Below the pieces are notes generated by a model. That model was not told where the DNA came from. It did no database searches and worked only from the letters and a program-made list of their open reading frames with translations. A DNA stretch of 41,922 nt from Mycobacterium sp. E183 (GTDB taxonomy: Bacteria > Actinomycetota > Actinomycetes > Mycobacteriales > Mycobacteriaceae): the NCBI RefSeq assembly GCF_001667735.1, contig NZ_LZJN01000182.1, positions 1 through 41,922 of the forward strand. The letters run 5' to 3'. The translations under genes and the position numbers were made by a program. This document shows positions 32,833 through 41,110 of this stretch, piece by piece. Positions within the stretch are counted from its first letter, which is position 1. Every line of letters begins with the position of its first letter.

Positions 32833-32863
32833 AAACAGCTATACAGATATTGTTTGTATGTTC
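32833..32863. promoter_or_regulatory. Island operator, site B (best copy of the 31-bp motif)
   Basis: Half-sites AAACA (32833-32837), ATACA (32841-32845), TGTTT (32851-32855) and TGTTC (32859-32863) match all 12 core positions. It starts 5 bases after the crotonase stop and ends 38 bases before the SDR start, so it defines a promoter for the SDR - Rieske unit rather than read-through. It also resembles site A outside the core: 18 of the 23 bases from the second half-site to the end are identical. Confidence 0.75.
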
Positions 32864-32901
32864 TGTATGCTCGTCTTTGACGCGAGGCCACGAGGAGTTG
32901 G

Positions 32902-33813
32902 ATGACGATGGGTGTGTTGGACGGACGGACCGCGTTGGTGACGGGGGCCGGGCGGGGAATCGGCGCCGCGGTGGCAGAGGGCTTGGCCGCCGAGGGCGCG
33001 ACGGTCCTGGTCTCCGATGCGGGCGTCGGCGTCGACGGGACCGGACAGGACTCCGGTCCGGCCGAAAGCGTCGCGGCGGCGATAACGAGCCGTGGCGGCA
33101 AGGCATTCGCCGACACCACCGACATCACCGACTTCGCCGCGTGCGCGGATCTCATCGGCCGGGCCGCCGAGACGCTCGGCGGCTTGGACGTCGTGGTGAA
33201 CGCGGCGGGGATCCTTCGGGACGGCATGGTCTTCAAGATGAGCGAGCAGGACTGGGACGCGGTGGTGTCGGTGCACCTCAAAGGGACGTTCAACGTCACG
33301 CGCCACGCGGCAGCCTGGTGGCGGGAGAACCGCGGCGGGCAGTACCGGCTGATCACCTTCACATCCATGTCGGGCTTGCAGGGCGCGCCGAGCCAGCCGA
33401 ACTACGCCGCGGCCAAGATGGGCATCGTCGGCCTGACCTTCTCGTGCGCCAACGCGCTGCGCAACTACGGGGTGCGCTGCAACGCCGTTGCGCCGATCGC
33501 GGGCACCCGGATGACGCAGGGCATCAAGGGCGGCGGCAGCATGGACTACTCGGACTCGAACGTTCGCCTTTCGCCGAAGAATTGCGTGCCGCCGGTCGTG
33601 TATCTGGCCAGCGAGCAGTCCGACTGGCTCAACCGGCGCGTGATCTTCGCCGGGAACGGGCGGATCAGCCTGATGTCCAATCCGGTCGTCGAACGCGAGA
33701 TCGTGTCGGCGTCGGGGACGTGGGACATCCCGACCGCATTCGCCGAGATCGAGACGTCGTTCAAGGAAGCGGTGCTGTATCCCAACATCTTTGACAAGCC
33801 ACCCTCCAGCTGA
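32902..33813 (+). CDS. SDR, 3-hydroxyacyl-CoA dehydrogenase (HSD17B4/MFE-2)-like
   Basis: 303 residues from ATG 32902 (GAGGAG at 32892-32897); ATG 32908 is a possible alternative. Motifs are TGAGRGIG (residues 14-21), NAAG at 100-103, and catalytic Ser155, Tyr168 and Lys172 (YAAAKMG). The loop after strand 2 (VSDAGVGVDGTGQDSGPAESV) and the segment SMSGLQGAPSQPNYAAAK resemble the D-3-hydroxyacyl-CoA dehydrogenase domain of MFE-2 proteins. A C-terminal extension beyond residue 240 lacks the usual family ending. It should oxidise a hydroxyacyl-CoA with NAD. It shares a unit with the Rieske oxygenase (19-base gap). Confidence 0.88.
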   Translation: MTMGVLDGRTALVTGAGRGIGAAVAEGLAAEGATVLVSDAGVGVDGTGQDSGPAESVAAAITSRGGKAFADTTDITDFAACADLIGRAAETLGGLDVVVNAAGILRDGMVFKMSEQDWDAVVSVHLKGTFNVTRHAAAWWRENRGGQYRLITFTSMSGLQGAPSQPNYAAAKMGIVGLTFSCANALRNYGVRCNAVAPIAGTRMTQGIKGGGSMDYSDSNVRLSPKNCVPPVVYLASEQSDWLNRRVIFAGNGRISLMSNPVVEREIVSASGTWDIPTAFAEIETSFKEAVLYPNIFDKPPSS

Positions 33814-33832
33814 GCCGACGAAAAGTGCGACA

Positions 33833-35272
33833 ATGACCGAGCTTGCCACCGAGCGGGTGCCACAAAAGTTCGCCTGCGGCGAGACTTTCGTGCCCAAGAG
33901 CCGGTACATCGACCCGGAATTCCTGAACCTCGAGCTGGAGCGATTGTTCACCCGCGTGTGGCAGCCCGCGTGTCGCGTAGAGGAAGTACCGGACGCCGGC
34001 TGCTTCTACGAGTACACGATCGGCCGGCAGTCCATCGCCGTGGTGCGCCAGAAGGACGGCAGCATCAAGGCATTCCACAACACCTGCGCCCACCGCGGCA
34101 TGAAGGTCGTCCGCGGCAGCGGTTGCTCGGCCAACAAAGAGCTGCGCTGCGAATTCCATGGCTGGCGTTATGAATTGGATGGCCGGTCCTCCTTCGTCCC
34201 ATGTCGCGACGAATTCGCACCGCGCCCCCGCCAGCAGTGGGGCCTGCGTCCCGTCGCGGTTGGGACGTGGGGTGGCTGGGTGTTCGTGAGCATGGCCGAG
34301 GACCCGCCGGATCTGCTCGAGTGGCTGGACCCGCTGCCGACCGCGCTGGCTCCATTTCGGTTGCAGGACATGCGCTACCGCTGGCGCAAGCGCACGTTCC
34401 TGCCGGCGAACTACAAGACCGTCGTCGACGCTTTCATCGAGGGCTATCACACGCCCGGGACCCATCCGCAGACGATGCGATCGGCGCAGGGCCCGCGGCC
34501 GTCTGCGGAGCCCGCAGCGCCGCAAGAATACGTCTACGCTCCCTACACCCCGACCATCACCTATAAGAACCACTCGCGGTTCGTCTACACACAGCGTCCC
34601 GAGCATGCCGGCCGCGACAAGGGCCGCCAGGAGCAGGCGGCGCGACCCGAGGTGTTCGCGAATTCGATGAAATACCAATACCTCGAGGTCGGGTCGCTGG
34701 TCACCGAGCGAGACTACCGGGCCGCGCAAAAGCTGGCCGCGATGGAGCCCGGCGACGTCCCACCGTTTGTTCTGTACCACCAGATGTGCGAGGAGCTCGC
34801 CCGCGCCGAAGGCGTTGACTTCCCGCGGATGTCGATGGAGCAATACTTCGCGGGGAACGGCGACTGGCATGTGTTTCCGACCATGGTGATCCTGGTCGAG
34901 AAGTCCTGCCTGCTGGGATACCGCATGTTGCCCGACGCCGAAGACCCGAATCGGTGCACGTTCGAGATGTTCTCGCTGGAGCATTTCGCGCCCGGCGAGG
35001 TGCCCGAGACGCAGTGGCAGGTCTTCGAGCGGTGGCAGGACCACGACGGCTGGGGCGAGCTGCCCTCACAGGACCTGAGGAACATCGGCGCCATCCACGC
35101 GGGCATGCACTCGGCCGGGTTCGAGGGACTCTGGCTCAACACCGCCCAGGAGATGTCCATTCGCAACGAGCATGCGATCGCCGACAGGTTTCTTTTCGGT
35201 GCGGACCGCGACGGTGTGGATCGTCGCGCTCAGGAGGGCGGTTCCTCCGCGTCGACATCGGAGAAGCGATAG
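33833..35272 (+). CDS. Rieske non-heme iron oxygenase, large (alpha) subunit
   Basis: ATG 33833 gives 479 residues; an upstream in-frame start at 33791 would overlap the SDR end and adds no conserved sequence. The [2Fe-2S] Rieske site is Cys85-x-His87 and Cys106-x2-His109 (NTCAHRG, then CEFHGW). The catalytic iron site is within VVDAFIEGYHTPGTH (Asp199, Glu203, His206, His211). The length fits ring-hydroxylating alpha subunits more than the shorter KshA. No beta subunit, ferredoxin or reductase gene follows, so electron partners must be elsewhere (the ferredoxin at 36363 is of the P450 3Fe-4S type). Confidence 0.93.
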   Translation: MTELATERVPQKFACGETFVPKSRYIDPEFLNLELERLFTRVWQPACRVEEVPDAGCFYEYTIGRQSIAVVRQKDGSIKAFHNTCAHRGMKVVRGSGCSANKELRCEFHGWRYELDGRSSFVPCRDEFAPRPRQQWGLRPVAVGTWGGWVFVSMAEDPPDLLEWLDPLPTALAPFRLQDMRYRWRKRTFLPANYKTVVDAFIEGYHTPGTHPQTMRSAQGPRPSAEPAAPQEYVYAPYTPTITYKNHSRFVYTQRPEHAGRDKGRQEQAARPEVFANSMKYQYLEVGSLVTERDYRAAQKLAAMEPGDVPPFVLYHQMCEELARAEGVDFPRMSMEQYFAGNGDWHVFPTMVILVEKSCLLGYRMLPDAEDPNRCTFEMFSLEHFAPGEVPETQWQVFERWQDHDGWGELPSQDLRNIGAIHAGMHSAGFEGLWLNTAQEMSIRNEHAIADRFLFGADRDGVDRRAQEGGSSASTSEKR

Positions 35273-35464
35273 GGGTTCTCGCCATCGGCGGCGGCTCCCA
35301 GCCGCATTCATGCGACGACAGCAACACCGCCGACCGTGCAGCCGCCGGTTTCGATCGCCGGGATGGCCTGACGTACAAGCTGGTTGGCGACCCACGTGGA
35401 GTTCCCGGTGGGCGCAACGCCAACTTGCCGAATCGGGCTGCGCCAGAAACACGTTGGTGACCGG
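35273..35464. other. 192-base convergent intergenic region
   Basis: Between the ends of the Rieske and dehydrogenase genes I see no convincing gene. A short inverted repeat, GCGGCT/AGCCGC with a 3-base loop (35291-35305), lies 18 bases after the Rieske stop and could act as a weak terminator, but it has no T-run. Open frames cross the region on both strands without a ribosome site or recognisable domain. It is the largest gene-free gap in the window. Confidence 0.4.
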
Positions 35465-36370
35465 TCAGAGACCTGTTTCAGTCGGCTCACGCGGATATCC
35501 GAAAAGCTGCAGCGCCTCGTCGGCGACTGCGATCAGCGAGCCGGTGGGGGCATCGCGTTCGCCGGTCAGCCGGTCGAAGATTCCGATGTCTTTACGGAGC
35601 AGGGGTCCCACCATTGGAGCCAACACCCCGAAGCCACCGACAGCGACGGCGGTGTTCAGCGAAAAGCTGTTGCCGCTGCTGACCGACAAAGCGCGGCCCA
35701 GAGCGTGCTCGTCCAGGCCCAACCGGGTGCCGGCAACCATCGCGTCGCGCGCCAGGGCGTAGTGGGCGGCGTGCAGAGTGTTGTTGACGAGTTTGGCGAT
35801 CAACCCGCTGCCGAGCGGCCCGAGGTGAATCACGTTGCCGCCGAAAGTTTCGAGCTCCGCGCGGCATTTTTCGTAGTTTTCGTCCTCGCCGCCGACGAGG
35901 ACGGTGAGCTTGCCCTCGGCAGCCGCGAAGCCGCCGCCGCTGACCGGAGCGTCGATCACCCCGACGCCCCGTTCCGCCGCGATCCGCGCAATGTGGTGAC
36001 AGACCTCCAGGCTGATTGTCGAATGGATGGCCAGCACGGACCCGGGCGACATGCCGGCGAGCACCCCGGATTCGCCCAGGACGACGTCTTGGACCCCTGC
36101 ATCGTCGACCACACAGATCCCGACCACGTCGCTGTTGGCCCCCAGCTCGGCCCGGGTTTCCGCGAACGACGCCGCAGAACCGCGATAGGGCTCAAGCGAT
36201 TCCGCCCGGCGTGCCCACAACGTCGTGGGCACCCCGCAGGCTATGAGCCGATCCGCCATTCCCTTGCCCTGGTCCCCGAGACCGATGAATCCGGCTCGGA
36301 TCTGCGGACGATCCGACGACGTCGGCGTCGCGGAGTCGGGGCGCGCGGTCGAGCCGGCTTGGTCAGTCAT
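35465..36370 (-). CDS. 3-hydroxyisobutyrate dehydrogenase-like (beta-hydroxyacid) NAD(P) oxidoreductase
   Basis: 301 residues from ATG 36370, overlapping the ferredoxin gene by 8 bases. After a ~24-residue Ser/Pro-rich leader come the Rossmann motif GFIGLGDQG (residues 27-35), the substrate loop DAPVSGGGFAAAEGKL (140-154) and the catalytic Lys193 in GLIAKLVNNTLHA. The family oxidises beta-hydroxyacids or reduces related aldehydes/imines. It is the last gene of a seven-gene operon, downstream of a P450 and its ferredoxin, and may process a hydroxylated branched product. Confidence 0.9.
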   Translation of the reverse strand: MTDQAGSTARPDSATPTSSDRPQIRAGFIGLGDQGKGMADRLIACGVPTTLWARRAESLEPYRGSAASFAETRAELGANSDVVGICVVDDAGVQDVVLGESGVLAGMSPGSVLAIHSTISLEVCHHIARIAAERGVGVIDAPVSGGGFAAAEGKLTVLVGGEDENYEKCRAELETFGGNVIHLGPLGSGLIAKLVNNTLHAAHYALARDAMVAGTRLGLDEHALGRALSVSSGNSFSLNTAVAVGGFGVLAPMVGPLLRKDIGIFDRLTGERDAPTGSLIAVADEALQLFGYPREPTETGL

Positions 36371-36554
36371 GAAGGGCGATGGCCTCCTCGGGACAGGACC
36401 GCACGGCGTCCGTGGCGGAGGGTTCCTCTCCTACTGGCACCTCGGCCGCCAGCAGCACGCTGTGCCCCTCCTCGTCGGCGTCGAACAACGCGGGCGAGAG
36501 GCTGTAGCAGCGGCCATGCCCCTGGCAGGCTCCGCTGTCGAGCTCCAGCCTCAT
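36363..36554 (-). CDS. 3Fe-4S ferredoxin (P450 redox partner)
   Basis: 63 residues; ATG 36554 overlaps the P450 stop (ATGA). Cluster ligands are visible as CQGHGRC (CxxHxxC, where His replaces the fourth Cys of a 4Fe-4S site) and SCPEEAI near the end, the standard pattern of mycobacterial P450-linked 3Fe-4S ferredoxins. The tight coupling to the P450 at 36551 makes that its partner; it may also serve the four P450s in the window that have none. The longer open frame upstream is a shadow of the P450 gene. Confidence 0.92.
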   Translation of the reverse strand: MRLELDSGACQGHGRCYSLSPALFDADEEGHSVLLAAEVPVGEEPSATDAVRSCPEEAIALHD

Positions 36555-37798
36555 CCACGCACCTCCCAACTCAGTGGCAGCGGCCGCGCCAGCCGCACCG
36601 GAAGAGCTTCGTATCGCAACGATGAGCCCGGCGTGATCTCGTAATCGGGAATGCGCTTGTGAAATTGGTCGAGTGCCGCCCGCAGCTCCATCCGGGCGAG
36701 ATGGCTTCCCAGACAACGGTGAAAACCGCTTGCGAACGAGTAGTGCGGATTGGGCCGACGGGTCAGGTCCACTTTGAGAGGATCTTTGAACTTCTCCGGA
36801 TCCAGGTTGGCAGCGGCCCACAGCACCGTCACCTGCGTTCCTGCGGCCACGGTCGTCTCGCCGACCTGCATGTCCACGGTCGGAGTGCGCGATGCCACCG
36901 GCACCGGGGTCTCCCAACGCATCAACTCTTCGATCGCGTCGGGCCACATTTCCGGGTTCGCCACTACCTGACGGCGCTCGTCGGGATGGCGCGCGAGCCA
37001 GGACAGGATGCAGGATAGCGACGCCGCTACGGTATCCAGGCCGGCGATCATCAGCAGGAAGCAGATGTCGAGAATGTTCTCGCGGGTCAGTGAGTGGCCG
37101 TCGACTTCGGCTGTCATGAAGCGGCCGAGGATGTCGTCCCCGGGTTCGCCGCTCGCTTCGCGTTCGTCGAGAACTTGGTTGAAGTACGCGTAGCACCGTT
37201 TGCCCGCCGCCTTGTACCTGGCCTCGCGTTGCGCGACGGTTTCCCCCTCGACGTCGCGCAGCAAATCGTCTTTGTTCTGCAGGAAGTAGTTCAGCTCGGA
37301 GAGCGGAATTCCCATGAGGCGCAGGAAAATCGTGGACGGGAGGATCGCGCAGAATTCATCGTAGATGTCAGCGTGGCCGCGTTCGATGAACTTGTCGATC
37401 AGCTCGTCGGCGAGCGTTCTTACGTCGGTCTCCAGGTGAGCGATCGCCTTCGCCGAAAAGATCGGGTCAAGCAGTTTGCGGTATTTGGTGTGCTCGGGCC
37501 GGTCGATGTCCAGCGGAATCAGCGGGCGATCGGCGCTCTGCGTATTGCCCACTGCCCCCGATCCGCGCACATCGTGGCTGCGGGTCAGAGCGTCGACGCT
37601 CTTGGCGGCGCCGACAATGTGATTGCCGTCGATCACGATTATCGGCGCCGATCCGATGCCTGCATACACTTCCTGTGGTTCGGGGACAGTCAGCATCGCT
37701 GCGAAGTCACCCCCGAAGGCCTCGGCGGCTATGCCCTCCGTTACGGCGTCGTCGGACTGTTCGTCGTGGCTAGCCGACAGCGCTGTCGTTTCGCTCAT
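36551..37798 (-). CDS. Cytochrome P450
   Basis: ATG 37798 behind GAAGGA gives 415 residues; the upstream extension of the frame lies inside the ACAD gene. The I helix reads LLMIAGLDTVAAS (Asp where Glu is common), ExxR is in EELMRW, and the heme loop is FASGFHRCLGSHLARMEL with Cys362. The N-terminal ~45 residues are low-complexity (Ser/Asp/Glu-rich) and longer than usual. The start overlaps the end of the ACAD gene by 29 bases. It is directly followed by its ferredoxin. Confidence 0.95.
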   Translation of the reverse strand: MSETTALSASHDEQSDDAVTEGIAAEAFGGDFAAMLTVPEPQEVYAGIGSAPIIVIDGNHIVGAAKSVDALTRSHDVRGSGAVGNTQSADRPLIPLDIDRPEHTKYRKLLDPIFSAKAIAHLETDVRTLADELIDKFIERGHADIYDEFCAILPSTIFLRLMGIPLSELNYFLQNKDDLLRDVEGETVAQREARYKAAGKRCYAYFNQVLDEREASGEPGDDILGRFMTAEVDGHSLTRENILDICFLLMIAGLDTVAASLSCILSWLARHPDERRQVVANPEMWPDAIEELMRWETPVPVASRTPTVDMQVGETTVAAGTQVTVLWAAANLDPEKFKDPLKVDLTRRPNPHYSFASGFHRCLGSHLARMELRAALDQFHKRIPDYEITPGSSLRYEALPVRLARPLPLSWEVRG

Positions 37799-38972
37799 TT
37801 TTGTTCCTTCGCGGTGTACTACGGGGAAGTCCCAGGAATCGCTCGGCAATCACGTTTCGCGCCACGTCGGTGGATCCGCCATAGATGCCGGTCCCCGGCG
37901 CGAATCGGAATCCCGCTTCGAATGCACCGTCGCCGGCACTCCCCTCCGCCCCGCGCGCCAGAAGGGCTGTCGGGCCGATGAGATCGATCAGCTCCGACGC
38001 CGTCTGCACCAGCAGGTCGGAGGACAGGATGCGAGCCGGCGGTCCCGACGCCGAACGCGTCATCTCGACCTTGACGAGCGCTTCGCCGATGCGCTCGGCC
38101 ACCACGGCGTCGTCGAGCAAGGATGTGCCTGCGGGACCCGGTTGCGTTGCGGCCCAACGAACGAACTCCGCGAGGAGTTTCTCGCACTCGGCCAGGTAGG
38201 GCCCCCCGATGGTCGGGTCACTGCCGTCGGCGGAGATGCCGTGTTCCTGGCTCAGCGGCGCGGCGACCACGGTCCAACCCGCGTTGACGTCGCCCAGGCG
38301 CCAGCGGTCGTTGACGCGAACATCTTGCAGGTAAACGAAATTGGTACGTTCGCCGCCAAGTGTGCCGATCGGCCGGATCTCCACCCCCGCAGTGTCCAGG
38401 GGCAGAAGGAAAACGGTGAGGCCCTTGTGCATGGGCGCCGACGGGTCGGTGCGCGTGAGGAGAAAGCAGTATTGGCTGAACTGGGCACCGGTGGTGAACA
38501 TCTTCTGTCCGTTGATAACCCATTCGTCGCCATCCCGCTCCGCGCGGGTGCGCACCGCGGCCAAATCCGATCCGCAGTCCGGTTCGGTGTAACCCAGGCA
38601 GATGCGAACGGTGCCGTCAGCGACCCGCGGCAGCACCTCGGCCTGGATGTCCGGCGAGCCGAAGATTCGGATGGCGATCGGTGGTAGCAACGTCGTGGAG
38701 GCCAGGATGTAGGGCGCGCCGCTGCGCGCCCATTCGGTGGCGACGATGCGCGCCCGCAACGCGTCCAGGCCCGCCCCACCCTCGGACGTCGGCCATTGCG
38801 TCGTGACCCATCCCCGCGCCCCCATCGCCAGGTGCAGGCCCTCGTTGAATCCGCCGCCGTGCAGCCGTTCGTCTTCCAGCACCGCCGGGGTGACGTGTTC
38901 GCCGAAGAAGGCGCGTGCCCCCTGCCAGAACGTGAGGGTGTCGTCGTCGAGTTCGATGGTCTCGAAATTCAC
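37770..38972 (-). CDS. Acyl-CoA dehydrogenase, catalytic (alpha-like) subunit
   Basis: GTG 38972 overlaps the upstream stop (GTGA) and gives 400 residues; the in-frame extension beyond it has no ACAD similarity. Signatures are LGYTEPDCGSDLAAVRTRAE (residues 126-145), NGQKMFTTGAQFSQYCFLLTRTDP and IYGGSTDVARNVIAERFLGLPR near the end. Glu243 in PLSQEHG stands at the helix-G base position. The C-terminal 13 residues are a charged tail (RRNKNERNDSAVG) that reads over the P450 start and may be a non-conserved read-through. It pairs with the Glu-less subunit encoded upstream. Confidence 0.91.
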   Translation of the reverse strand: MNFETIELDDDTLTFWQGARAFFGEHVTPAVLEDERLHGGGFNEGLHLAMGARGWVTTQWPTSEGGAGLDALRARIVATEWARSGAPYILASTTLLPPIAIRIFGSPDIQAEVLPRVADGTVRICLGYTEPDCGSDLAAVRTRAERDGDEWVINGQKMFTTGAQFSQYCFLLTRTDPSAPMHKGLTVFLLPLDTAGVEIRPIGTLGGERTNFVYLQDVRVNDRWRLGDVNAGWTVVAAPLSQEHGISADGSDPTIGGPYLAECEKLLAEFVRWAATQPGPAGTSLLDDAVVAERIGEALVKVEMTRSASGPPARILSSDLLVQTASELIDLIGPTALLARGAEGSAGDGAFEAGFRFAPGTGIYGGSTDVARNVIAERFLGLPRSTPRRNKNERNDSAVG

Positions 38973-39994
38973 GCGAGCGCATCCTTCAACACATGCGGCG
39001 CCCACCGGGCGACGCGTCGCAGAAGGGTGCGACGGTCGCCGACGGCCAGCCCCCAGCCTTTGGCCCGGCGGTAGTAGAGCTGAACGTCGGATTCAAGGGT
39101 GAACCCGAAGCCGCCCTGGGTGTGGATGGCGGTGGCCCCGGCTTGCTCGGCGGCGTCACCGGCGGCCAGCACTGCGCACAAGGCCAGCGCACCAACGGAT
39201 TCGGGTTCATGGTCGCAGAACCAGGCAGCGCGCCACATCAGCCGCCGGGCCGCGCCCACGCTGTTGGCGGCGTCGACCAATGGATGAGCGATGGCTTGAA
39301 ACGCTCCGATCTGGGTGCCAAAAGCCGTGCGCTCTTTGGCGTATTGCACACCGAGGTCCAGGGCGGCCTGACCCAGCCCGACCAGCGCGGCCGCCGTCAA
39401 GACGTGCCATTCCCGTTCAGCTAGGTCCCACTCGTCGGCCGAACCCACCCGTGCGCCACCGGTAACCTCGCGCCAGCCCAGCGGAGCGCACGCCAGATTG
39501 GCCTGGGTCGGCGCCGGCGGGCTGGTGACCAGCGTCAGGTTGGCGCCCTGCGGCGCGAGCACGGCCTCTGCGATCGCTCCGGCGGGTGCTAGCCGACGGT
39601 CGGCGGTGCCCGGGGCGAGGGTGACAACCGCGCCACGATCGCGCATGGCGGCCAGCAGCCGCGATGACGGGTCGATGCGGGCGAGCGCGCGAGCCGCCGC
39701 CAACACCTCGGCCAGGGGTACCGGCGCCGCGCGGCGGCCGGCCTCTTCGAGCACGAACGCCAGCTCGACCAAGCCGGCCCCGTCGCCACCGACCGCTTGG
39801 GGCAGCGCCATCTCAACGACGGCACGTTCCTGGAGCTCGTCCCACAGCGCCGCGTCGAACCCGTCCGGTTCGGCCGAGCGAACCCGTGATGTCGGGATGG
39901 TCTTTTCGAAATAGGCCCGGAAAGAATCCCGCAGTGCGGCCTGCTCCTCGCTGAGCGAGTAGTCCTGTTGGCGAAGCGAGAACTCTGCGTTCAT
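38969..39994 (-). CDS. Acyl-CoA dehydrogenase, non-catalytic (beta-like) subunit
   Basis: 341 residues from ATG 39994. The N-terminus (YSLSEEQAALRDSFRAYFEKTIP) and the C-terminal part (KERTAFGTQIGAFQAIAHPLVDA, THTQGGFGFTLESDVQLYYRRAKGWG-type sequence) are ACAD-like, whereas the central domain is reduced and lacks SEPEAGSD. At the helix-G base position the sequence is WHVLTAAALVGLG, without an acidic residue. It forms the third alpha/beta-type pair of the window with the gene at 37770. Confidence 0.88.
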   Translation of the reverse strand: MNAEFSLRQQDYSLSEEQAALRDSFRAYFEKTIPTSRVRSAEPDGFDAALWDELQERAVVEMALPQAVGGDGAGLVELAFVLEEAGRRAAPVPLAEVLAAARALARIDPSSRLLAAMRDRGAVVTLAPGTADRRLAPAGAIAEAVLAPQGANLTLVTSPPAPTQANLACAPLGWREVTGGARVGSADEWDLAEREWHVLTAAALVGLGQAALDLGVQYAKERTAFGTQIGAFQAIAHPLVDAANSVGAARRLMWRAAWFCDHEPESVGALALCAVLAAGDAAEQAGATAIHTQGGFGFTLESDVQLYYRRAKGWGLAVGDRRTLLRRVARWAPHVLKDALA

Positions 39995-40005
39995 CGGACG
40001 GCCAC

Positions 40006-41109
40006 TCAGGGGGCGTCCTTCAGGACGCTTTCGTCAAAACCAAATAGCCTGCGTGCATTTCCGCCGACGATGGCCCGCGCACTGTCGATGTCGACGCCGG
40101 CGAAGAGCCTGTCGAGGATCTTCTCCGACTCTGGGTATGTGCTCTCGGGGTGGGGATAGTCGTTGCCCCACAACAGGCATTCGGCACCGGTATCCGCGAG
40201 GTTCGTAATCGCGACGGGATCGTCCTGGAAGGTCGAGTGGATCTGATGACGGATGTAGTGACTGGGCAGTTCGGCAAGTTTCGGTTTGGTCCAGCCGATC
40301 TCGTCGTGCGCCTGGTAATAGTAGTCCAGCGTCTGCATCGCCCACGAGATCCAGCCGCCGTTGCACTCGACGAAGACAGCGTGCAGGTCTGGATGCCGCT
40401 CCAGGATCCCGCTGCAGCTCAACAAGGCGGCTGCGCGCGGCGCCATCGATTGCGTGGCAAGAAGATTCGCCGTGCCGCTCCCCCACCCTCGATAGAAGAT
40501 CATGTCGTGGCCGCTGCCCTGATGCATGACGGCCGGCCGGCCCGTCGACGCGATGACGCCCCACAGCGGTTCCCACTCTTTGGAGTTCCACTCCGGCTTG
40601 CCGACCAGCGGCAACAGCAGTCCACCCACCGACGGATCGGCAGCCACCCGCTCGACCTCGGCGATGGCCATGTCGGCATCCCAGGTGGGGATCATCATCG
40701 CAAGTTTGATCCGGTCGTGTCCCCCGATCTGCTCGCGAATCCAATCGTTGTAGACCTGGCATACCGACTGCCCGGCAAGGGGATTGGCGATGCCCCACGC
40801 GTATAGCCCGATGGTGGGAAAGACGATTTCGGCGTTGATGCGGTCGGTCCGCATCATGTCGAGCCGCACGTCGGGCGAGGCCGCCGCCACGCGCTCGGCC
40901 TCCTTCGCCGCTGCCTCTTCTGCCGACAGTTCGTTCCAACCGATGGGGCTGCCGTTGACGACCAGGCTCCACCCGCCGGCGTCATTGGCCAGGATGCGGC
41001 GCGGGGCGTGATCGCGCAGGTCCACGCTGAGGCGTTCATACCAGAGGTCATGCGGCTCGTCGACGTGCGCATCGGCCGAGATCTTGGGCAGATCGACGGT
41101 ACTCGTCAT
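40006..41109 (-). CDS. Amidohydrolase-2 family metal-dependent hydrolase
   Basis: ATG 41109 gives 367 residues; the frame's upstream part overlaps the previous gene. The opening is KISADAHVDEPHDLWYERL (His15), a variant of the DDHxIEP motif of the other copies. It also has VMHQGSGHDMIFYRG, FVECNGGWISWAMQTLDYYY and LLWGNDYPHPESTYPESE. It is shorter and more divergent than the other three, so it likely has a different substrate. It follows another amidohydrolase by 1 base and precedes the ACAD pair by 11 bases. Confidence 0.88.
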   Translation of the reverse strand: MTSTVDLPKISADAHVDEPHDLWYERLSVDLRDHAPRRILANDAGGWSLVVNGSPIGWNELSAEEAAAKEAERVAAASPDVRLDMMRTDRINAEIVFPTIGLYAWGIANPLAGQSVCQVYNDWIREQIGGHDRIKLAMMIPTWDADMAIAEVERVAADPSVGGLLLPLVGKPEWNSKEWEPLWGVIASTGRPAVMHQGSGHDMIFYRGWGSGTANLLATQSMAPRAAALLSCSGILERHPDLHAVFVECNGGWISWAMQTLDYYYQAHDEIGWTKPKLAELPSHYIRHQIHSTFQDDPVAITNLADTGAECLLWGNDYPHPESTYPESEKILDRLFAGVDIDSARAIVGGNARRLFGFDESVLKDAP

Positions 41110-41110
41110 A

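Noticed and set aside
35273..35464. Possible gene remnant between the Rieske and dehydrogenase genes
   Set aside because: Short open frames exist on both strands but none has a ribosome site or recognisable sequence.
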